Below, one piece after another: positions 58,855-64,000 of a stretch of 64,000 nt of DNA. The DNA comes from Methanoculleus sediminis (lineage in GTDB: Archaea > Halobacteriota > Methanomicrobia > Methanomicrobiales > Methanoculleaceae). Numbering within the stretch: the first letter of the stretch is position 1; every line of letters begins with the position of its first letter. Position numbers and translations under genes: made by a program. The notes under the pieces were generated by a model that had not been told where the DNA came from, searched no databases, and was given only the letters and a program-made list of their open reading frames with translations. The stretch covers positions 683,017 through 747,016 of the forward strand of contig NZ_JXOJ01000002.1 of NCBI RefSeq assembly GCF_001017125.1. The letters are read 5' to 3'.

Positions 58855-59131
58855 CGACCGCCTCCCGGATCTCTTCTTCCCGGAACCCCACGATCACCTT
58901 CGCCCCGTCGATGACGATCGTCGGAAACGAGACCCGGGGGTTCCAGCGTTCGACCTCCCGGACCACACGGTCGCGCTCCTCCCCCGCGAGCAGGTCGACG
59001 TAGACATACGAGAACCCGACGCCGAGGTCGGTGAGAAGTTCCTTTGTGCGGGCACACCAGCCGCAGGTGCTCAGGGCGTAAAGCACTACCCTGCCGCGGT
59101 CGACTCCAGGCACGTCCTGCATCTCTGTCAA
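58847..59131 (-). CDS. Glutaredoxin-like protein
   Basis: A 94-residue thioredoxin-fold protein. VVLYALSTCGWCARTKELL (active-site C23 and C26, CGWC) and SFPTIVIDGAKVIVGFRE are typical of glutaredoxin/NrdH. Together with the following FTR/rubredoxin fusion (overlap 8 bp) it forms a two-gene thiol-reducing module: FTR side reduces, glutaredoxin acts on targets. ATG 59131 (MTEMQDVPGV). Confidence 0.87.
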   Translation of the reverse strand: MTEMQDVPGVDRGRVVLYALSTCGWCARTKELLTDLGVGFSYVYVDLLAGEERDRVVREVERWNPRVSFPTIVIDGAKVIVGFREEEIREAVGA

Positions 59132-59196
59132 AAACCTTCCTCCGTCTCACCTGCTACGGGGGCCGAAGGTAAGTATCTTGCCCCGGAGCGGGAGGG

Positions 59197-60840
59197 TCAG
59201 GAGGGAGCGGGCTTGAGGAGCAGGAAGAGGCCGGCGCCGTTCCCGGAGATCGCAAGCGACGCTCCCGCAAGTCCGAACTTCCGCCGGTAGAACCGGATTC
59301 TCCGGGAGGAGAGGGGGTCGGAACCCCCGATCAGGAGCCCGGCGGCATCCCCCTCCCGCCGGAGGGCGAGCCGGATCTCCCGGGCGCCGGCGGCCGCCAT
59401 ATCCTCGAGGACGCCGACGACCTCGTCGCAGAACCGTTCCCGGTCGACCAGCACCGGCGGGAAAGAGCCTTCGGCATCGAGAACAAGCTCGACGTCCTCA
59501 AGGAGCGGGAGGTAGGCGAGCCGGGAGACGAGTTCCACCCGGTATGCCACCGGGTCGTCCGCCGCCTCGATGAACGCCTCGTCCGAGAACGGGGGCGTCG
59601 AGACCGCGGCGGCGATCTCGCGAAGCATCGACGAGGGATCCACGGTAGAGAGGAAACCTGTGTCGCGGTAGCCGAAGACCGTGTTCATGAAGTCGGTGAG
59701 CAGACGATCGGCCCGGCGGAGGAGCGCTGCGTCGACGACGTGGTTCAGCCGGTCGCCTGCGAAGTGAGCCTCGATCCGCTGGATCGCCTGGACCGCCTTG
59801 AGAACGAGCTGGACCTTAAGCCTCTTTCCGGCGTTGAACTCGTCGGCAAACCGTGAAAAATCATCGAGGACCCCGTCAATCTGGTCGGACTCCAGAAGTT
59901 CCTGGTAGCGCCGGGCCTCTTCGGCTTCGCCGAGGTCGTCGAGGCGGTAGGCGAGGGCGTAAAGCCGGCCTGAGACCGCTGCAAAGATCCGGTTGACCTC
60001 CTGGAGCAGATCGACGGCGTGTTCCAGGGAGTCGTCGAGCCGGCTCCGGTCGAAGGGACCTATGCTGGCGAGCTCCGCAGCATCCCTCTCGAGCCGGTCG
60101 AGGAGCGCCGGCATCGTCGTAGCCGGGATACACCTGCCGTGACCCGGGCAACAGAGGCTCACCGGTTCGTGAGCAAAGATCCACCGGAGCCTTCCCACCG
60201 TCTCGAGCAGCGCCGGCTGATCCCACCCGGAGATCCCGGCGATCCCGGGGCTTGCGGAGAAGAGGAGGTCGCCTATGAAGAGGTACTCGCCGAGCCGGAT
60301 GCAGACACTATCGTGCGTGTGTCCGGGAGTATGGTAAACCACAAGAGTGTCCCCGGATCGGAGGGAGATCTGCTGCCTGTTGAGGACGACCCCATCATCC
60401 ATCTTCAGGGCCTCACGGTCGCGAGCGGTGAGGAGAGGGAGACCGACCGGGAGCGGCTCGACCTCCCATCCCATCAGTTCCGCAATCGTCCAGATGGCGT
60501 CGCCGGCCTCGAGCGCCCGAGCGCCCGTCTCCTCTGCGGCGACAGAGAGATCCGGGAGAGACCGGAACCGGGGGCTCCGGACGGCCTGGAAGCAGTGGTC
60601 GGCATGGCAGTGCGTGAGGAAGAGGAGAACCGGGCGCGGCGTCTCCCGGAGGAGGTCGTCTAACAGTTCGAGGATCCGCTCCATCTGCTCATGCTCAGCC
60701 CCCGTATCGACGATCAGTATCTCACCGGGTGTCTGGATGAGGTAGGCGTTCGAACAGGTGACGTCCGGTTTCCGGATGAAGGGATAGATCTCGGCGCCGG
60801 CGGTTCCCGGCACCGATTGCCATTGTTGGTCCTGAAGCAT
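59197..60840 (-). CDS. Metallo-beta-lactamase-fold protein fused to a histidine-kinase-like module
   Basis: A 547-residue protein. Residues 1-260 form the MBL fold with THCHADHC (H77, H79, D81, H82), YHTPGHTHDSV and the CCPGHGR block. The second half has a long helical region (about 270-400, DHp-like; LLQEVNRIFAAVSGRLYAL) and a domain beginning VDRERFCDEVVGVLEDMAAAGAREIRLAL that reads like a GHKL/HATPase N-box, ending ISGNGAGLFLLLKPAPS. The canonical phospho-His is not clear. It could be a nucleotide or ligand hydrolase with regulatory output; it is a good candidate for closer study. Confidence 0.6.
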   Translation of the reverse strand: MLQDQQWQSVPGTAGAEIYPFIRKPDVTCSNAYLIQTPGEILIVDTGAEHEQMERILELLDDLLRETPRPVLLFLTHCHADHCFQAVRSPRFRSLPDLSVAAEETGARALEAGDAIWTIAELMGWEVEPLPVGLPLLTARDREALKMDDGVVLNRQQISLRSGDTLVVYHTPGHTHDSVCIRLGEYLFIGDLLFSASPGIAGISGWDQPALLETVGRLRWIFAHEPVSLCCPGHGRCIPATTMPALLDRLERDAAELASIGPFDRSRLDDSLEHAVDLLQEVNRIFAAVSGRLYALAYRLDDLGEAEEARRYQELLESDQIDGVLDDFSRFADEFNAGKRLKVQLVLKAVQAIQRIEAHFAGDRLNHVVDAALLRRADRLLTDFMNTVFGYRDTGFLSTVDPSSMLREIAAAVSTPPFSDEAFIEAADDPVAYRVELVSRLAYLPLLEDVELVLDAEGSFPPVLVDRERFCDEVVGVLEDMAAAGAREIRLALRREGDAAGLLIGGSDPLSSRRIRFYRRKFGLAGASLAISGNGAGLFLLLKPAPS

Positions 60841-60987
60841 GTCTGTACCTGCAGAGAGGGATAATTGACCAGTGTTGCACTGCAGGGGAGAAAAAACAGG
60901 CTGGTTTCTCCCAAAAAAGTGGATCGTCCGGCCGGACGGCCGGGCCCGGGTAACTTCTTATCCTGCCGTGCAGGAAGGAGAGATGAG

Positions 60988-61542
60988 GTGAAACAGAGCA
61001 TGAATGTCAGGAGACTTGCCGGAATCGCGGCCGCGCTCGTGCTCGCGGCATGCATCTGCGGCAGTGCCGCCGCACAGCAGGCGGGCATCGACGATATCGG
61101 GACCGTCGCCGCCGGAGAGACGGTCACCATCGGCGGGACGACGAACCTCGCCCCCGGCAACCGCCTGCTCGTCGAGGTGACGCCGATCGGGTTCGGGCCG
61201 GGGAACGCCTCGGTGCAGGGAGGGACGTCGGGGACGGCCGTCGTGGAGGAGGGGGGCGACACCGCGAACTCCTGGTCGTTTGACGTGGACACGACCGGGT
61301 TCGAGCCCGGGGAGTACAGCGTGACCGTGGAGTGGGTCGAGGGCGACGCCACCGCAAGCACCACCTTCACCGTCGTCGAGGCGGCGGCGGTGACCCCGAC
61401 GCCGACGGTGACCCCGGCCGCCACCACGCCGTCGACGACGACGGTGACGACGACCCCCACGCCGACCGCGGCAGGACCCGCTCTCCCGACGGCGGCTGCC
61501 CTCGCGGCAGGGCTGGCCGGCTACCTGGTGCGGCGGCGGTAG
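60988..61542 (+). CDS. Secreted protein with Thr/Pro-rich stalk and C-terminal anchor
   Basis: A 184-residue protein. Signal peptide (RLAGIAAALVLAACICGSAAA, about 9-29), one beta-rich domain (about 35-135, including GETVTIGGTTNL and EYSVTVEWVEGDA), a Thr/Pro stretch (TPTPTVTPAATTPSTTTVTT) and a C-terminal hydrophobic helix with RRR (about 165-184). This is the organisation of archaeal surface glycoproteins. Start GTG 60988 is supported by AAGGAGAGAT upstream; ATG 61000 is the alternative. Convergent with nothing; divergent from the MBL-fusion gene. Confidence 0.68.
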   Translation: MKQSMNVRRLAGIAAALVLAACICGSAAAQQAGIDDIGTVAAGETVTIGGTTNLAPGNRLLVEVTPIGFGPGNASVQGGTSGTAVVEEGGDTANSWSFDVDTTGFEPGEYSVTVEWVEGDATASTTFTVVEAAAVTPTPTVTPAATTPSTTTVTTTPTPTAAGPALPTAAALAAGLAGYLVRRR

Positions 61543-61612
61543 GGGCCGAAGTAGGAGCACCGCAAGGTGCGAAGCCCGACTGGCCGAAGGGAATTACAGA
61601 TAACCCTCTACC

Positions 61613-61696
61613 GTTCTTCGCGTCCTTCGCGGCTTCGCGTGAGATAACCAGGATGAGCACCGAAATGGCCTCGCGCGAAGAACGCGAAGCCGCGAA
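61613..61696. repeat. CG-rich dispersed inverted repeat, copy 4
   Basis: Arms GTTCTTCGCGTCCTTCGCGG onward (61613-61643) and CCTCGCGCGAAGAACGCGAA onward (61669-61696). The arms appear in the opposite order to copies 1-3. The neighbourhood GCACCGCAAGGTGCGAAG at 61557-61574 adds a hairpin. It lies in the 195-bp gap between the surface protein and the F390-synthetase-like gene, whose stop codon is only 42 bp away. Confidence 0.65.
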
Positions 61697-61737
61697 ACCC
61701 GGTGTCCCAACGCGAACCCCTGCACTTCCCGCACACC

Positions 61738-63093
61738 TCACCGCCGGTCCACGATCCGCTTCGGGCGGCCGGGCGCCCGGTGGAGTTCGAGCCCGCCCGG
61801 CGGCGTGACGCTGCAGAGGATCTGCAGCGTTCCGTCCTCGTATGCCCCCGAAAGACCCGGAACCGACCGCAGGAGGGCGGCAAGGAACGTCTCTTCGATC
61901 TCGCCCGCATCGACGTTGGCGGGATCGAAGCACTCCACGCTCACCCGGAGAACGGTCTCCCCCGCCTCGTCGCCGCCGTAGACGAACGCTTCGTACTCCC
62001 CGTTCAGGCGGGCCATGTTTTCGGGCGCAAAGACCGCCGCCTCCACGTCCACGCGGTTGAGCGCGATATCCCCGATCCGGACCGTCTCCGCCTCGCGCCG
62101 GGGGGAGGCGATCCGCATGTGCGTCCGCCCGCAGTCGCACCGCTCCCGGGAGACGACCGAGCAGGTATCCTCCGTATCGTAGTTGATGAGGAGCGTCCCC
62201 GCCCGCTTGCCCGGAGCAAGGAGCGTCGTGTAGACCAGCCGCCCGGTCTCGCCGTCATGGACGAACCGGTTCATCCCGGGGTCGTAGAGGTCGAAGTGAA
62301 CCAGATCCTCGGGGACGTGGAGACCTGCCTGGCGGGTGCACTCGCCGCACATCGTCCCTTCGGTGCTCCCGTAGGAGTTGTAGACCGGGCATCCCCAGAC
62401 CTCCTCCAGGTAGCGCCTCGATTCCGGGGCGAAACTCTCGCCCCCGACGACCAGTCGTTTCACGCCCGCGTCCTGTGGCGGGTGGCCTTCCGCCTCCATC
62501 CTGCGGGCGAGCCGCAGAAACTTGAAGACGCTCCCGATCAGCGCCGTCGGGCGGTACTGTTCCAGCACCCTGACCGGGAAGGTGCACTTCCCCTCCGGGA
62601 CGATCGCCATCCCGATGTCGCGGGCGGCGAGGGTCATGGTGTTCGCGCCGACGTTCATCCCGTAGGAAGCGCAGACCACCACCCGGTCGCCGGCCTCGAA
62701 CCCCTGCGAGACAAAGAGCCGGGCGTACTTCTCCGCATACCGCTCCCAGTCCTCCCAGGTGAGGAAGAAACTCTTCGGGATACCGCTCGTCCCGGAGGTC
62801 TCGTTGACCGTGAAGACCGCCTCCCAGGGGACGCTCTTGAAGCAGAACTCCCGCTCGTGCGGGGGCTGGTATCGCCGGATCGTCGCCCCGGAGATGATGG
62901 GCAGATCGCGGAGGTCCTCGTGCTCCCGGATAGCCTCCGGGCGGATGTTGTGCCGCTCGAACCACCGGCGGTAGAAGGGCGAGTGCTCCACTGCATACCG
63001 GACGGTCAGGCGGATCCGCTCGTCGATCAGCGTGTCGAGATCCGATCGCGCAAGCGTCTCCACCGCCGGGTCATGATATCGGTTGCCTGTCAT
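61738..63093 (-). CDS. Coenzyme F390 synthetase-like / phenylacetate-CoA ligase family protein
   Basis: A 451-residue adenylate-forming ligase. The P-loop TSGTSGIPKSFFLTWEDWERY (about 100-120), VASYGMNV-like block, NSYGSTEG and the C-terminal QVKxRG-like region are the PaaK/FtsA family signature, and CDCGR is the F390 synthetase-type Cys site. In methanogens it adenylylates coenzyme F420 to F390 under oxidative stress, a signal of hydrogen limitation. Several F390-like paralogues usually exist per genome, and substrate cannot be fixed from sequence. Confidence 0.8.
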   Translation of the reverse strand: MTGNRYHDPAVETLARSDLDTLIDERIRLTVRYAVEHSPFYRRWFERHNIRPEAIREHEDLRDLPIISGATIRRYQPPHEREFCFKSVPWEAVFTVNETSGTSGIPKSFFLTWEDWERYAEKYARLFVSQGFEAGDRVVVCASYGMNVGANTMTLAARDIGMAIVPEGKCTFPVRVLEQYRPTALIGSVFKFLRLARRMEAEGHPPQDAGVKRLVVGGESFAPESRRYLEEVWGCPVYNSYGSTEGTMCGECTRQAGLHVPEDLVHFDLYDPGMNRFVHDGETGRLVYTTLLAPGKRAGTLLINYDTEDTCSVVSRERCDCGRTHMRIASPRREAETVRIGDIALNRVDVEAAVFAPENMARLNGEYEAFVYGGDEAGETVLRVSVECFDPANVDAGEIEETFLAALLRSVPGLSGAYEDGTLQILCSVTPPGGLELHRAPGRPKRIVDRR

Positions 63094-63135
63094 CCGGCCG
63101 GGATAGACGCAGGGGATAAAATAGGTGCCGGGGGA

Positions 63136-64000
63136 TCAGAGCGCCCAGGCGGGAATGTCCAGGGGAACCCCGAGTGCCCAGAGGACGATCGTGTAGAGGC
63201 AGACCATCCAGAGCGCCACGCCGATGAGGTCGAGCGCCCATCCGGACCGGAGCAGGTCTCGTGCGGCGATGTAGCCGCTCCCGTAGGCGACGGCGTTCGG
63301 CGGGGTGGCGACCGGGAGCATGAACGCCATCGAGGCGCAGACCGCGGCGGTCATCATCAGGACGATCGGGTTTAACTCCATGCTGACGGCCGTGACCGCC
63401 ATGATCGGCATCAGGACGGCAGCCATGGCCGTGTTCGAGGCGATCTCCGAGGCAAACGAGACCCCCAGCGCCACGATGAGGATCAGGAGGATGACCGGGA
63501 GGCCATGGATGAGCGTGAGCGACTCGACGATCGCCGCGGCAAGTCCGCTCGCGAGGAACCCGTTCGAGAGGGCGATACCGCCGCCGAAGAGGAGGAGGAT
63601 GCCCCAGGGGATCTTCACCGCCCATTCCCACTCCATCGTGAAGATACCCTTCTTCATGTCGACCGGGAGGACGAAGAGGAGGAGCGCACCGAAGATCGCG
63701 ATGGTGGAGTCCTTGATCCCGGGGAAGATCATATCGAGGCCGGGGATGACGAACCCGCCGATCTCTTTCGTCTGCGCAAAGACCCAGGCGAGGGCGGTCA
63801 GGGTAAAGACGATCAGCGTCCATCGCTCCCCGGCAGAGATCGAACCGAGTTTCTCGAGTTCCTCGCGGATGATCCCCCGGGCGCTCGGGAGGCTCGACCC
63901 CATCTGCCGATACGGGACTTCAATGAGCCAGAGCCAGGCAAGAACGAGGAATATGGCAGCGAACGGAACGCCGAACTTCATCCAGGTGAAGAAGTCGATG
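63136..64000 (-). CDS. DASS/SLC13 anion:Na+ symporter, N-terminus beyond the window
   Basis: At least 288 residues with about eight membrane segments remain; the frame is open through the window edge. FASEIASNTAMAAVLMPIM carries the SNT motif of Na+-coupled dicarboxylate and sulfate carriers, and ATPPNAVAYGSG the second SNT-like (TPPN) site. ATG at 63981 is internal, with coding continuing to 64000. The probable substrate is a C4-dicarboxylate, phosphate or sulfate. It lies 42 bp downstream of the F390-like gene start on the same strand. Confidence 0.83.
   Translation of the reverse strand, partial: IDFFTWMKFGVPFAAIFLVLAWLWLIEVPYRQMGSSLPSARGIIREELEKLGSISAGERWTLIVFTLTALAWVFAQTKEIGGFVIPGLDMIFPGIKDSTIAIFGALLLFVLPVDMKKGIFTMEWEWAVKIPWGILLLFGGGIALSNGFLASGLAAAIVESLTLIHGLPVILLILIVALGVSFASEIASNTAMAAVLMPIMAVTAVSMELNPIVLMMTAAVCASMAFMLPVATPPNAVAYGSGYIAARDLLRSGWALDLIGVALWMVCLYTIVLWALGVPLDIPAWAL

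Overview
This 64 kb window is a gene-dense, high-GC archaeal chromosome segment. Gene content points to a hydrogenotrophic methanogen of the order Methanomicrobiales, probably Methanoculleus or a close relative; this is inferred from gene content, not from a marker search. Supporting genes are an FmdE-type protein, a probable MfnE methanofuran-biosynthesis kinase, a coenzyme F390 synthetase-like ligase, archaeal mevalonate genes, aIF1A, aEF1-beta, Trm5 and an archaeal 7S SRP RNA. Archaeal promoters (TATA boxes about 25 nt upstream of leaderless or nearly leaderless starts) are visible in several gaps. No prophage, intact insertion sequence or CRISPR array was found.

1-7.5 kb: the end of a thiolase plus its DUF35 partner, Trm5, HMG-CoA reductase, an MNT/HEPN toxin-antitoxin pair, RimI, a DUF1015 protein, HisG and an FmdE-like protein. 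7.7-11.4 kb: a lipoprotein followed by five small or medium secreted proteins with pilin-like N-termini, the most distinctive operon here. 11.4-22.5 kb: aIF1A, a YjdF-like membrane protein, a phosphoesterase, an ATP-cone/Mrr-type nuclease, ketopantoate reductase, flavodoxin, a BofA-like protein, a transglutaminase-like protein, a flavoprotein, a DUF2341 secreted protein, a UbiA-type prenyltransferase, an RNase III-like protein and DUF1294.

22.0-25.5 kb (minus): a ferrous-iron operon, feoA-feoA-feoB(G domain)-feoB(membrane)-membrane protein, with a DtxR-family repressor downstream; FeoB is split between two genes. A gap of about 1 kb follows. 26.5-32.1 kb: a second UbiA-type protein, a GNAT remnant, a partial cupredoxin copy, its likely parent (a secreted sugar-dehydrogenase/cupredoxin fusion) and a large DUF2298 membrane protein. 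33-35.6 kb: two MinD-like ATPases with ferredoxin inserts and two dinitrogenase-cofactor (NifX/NafY-type) proteins. 35.8-40.7 kb: a LonC-type protease, cysteine desulfurase and phosphohexomutase.

41-43.5 kb: a stand-alone ATP-cone protein, tRNA-Met(CAU), a membrane-anchored Holliday-junction-resolvase-like protein, DUF134 and DUF5320. 43.5-50.5 kb: a SulP transporter, an AI-2E family permease, a second YjdF-like protein, two SpoIIAA-like paralogues, a PHP phosphoesterase and cardiolipin synthase. 50.5-56.2 kb: a zinc-ribbon methyltransferase, the SRP RNA, malate dehydrogenase, aEF1-beta with its zinc-finger neighbour, MfnE, a secreted phospholipase-D protein and two HTH regulators. 56.2-64 kb: an OB-fold protein, an NCS1 transporter, a ferredoxin-thioredoxin-reductase/rubredoxin fusion next to a glutaredoxin, a metallo-beta-lactamase/kinase-like fusion, a secreted Thr/Pro-rich protein, an F390 synthetase-like ligase and a DASS anion transporter cut by the window edge.

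The intergenic DNA carries a recurring family of CG-rich inverted repeats (four clear copies), two arrays of short hairpins, one of them closed by a perfect 11-bp stem, and a decayed IS200/IS605-like right end.
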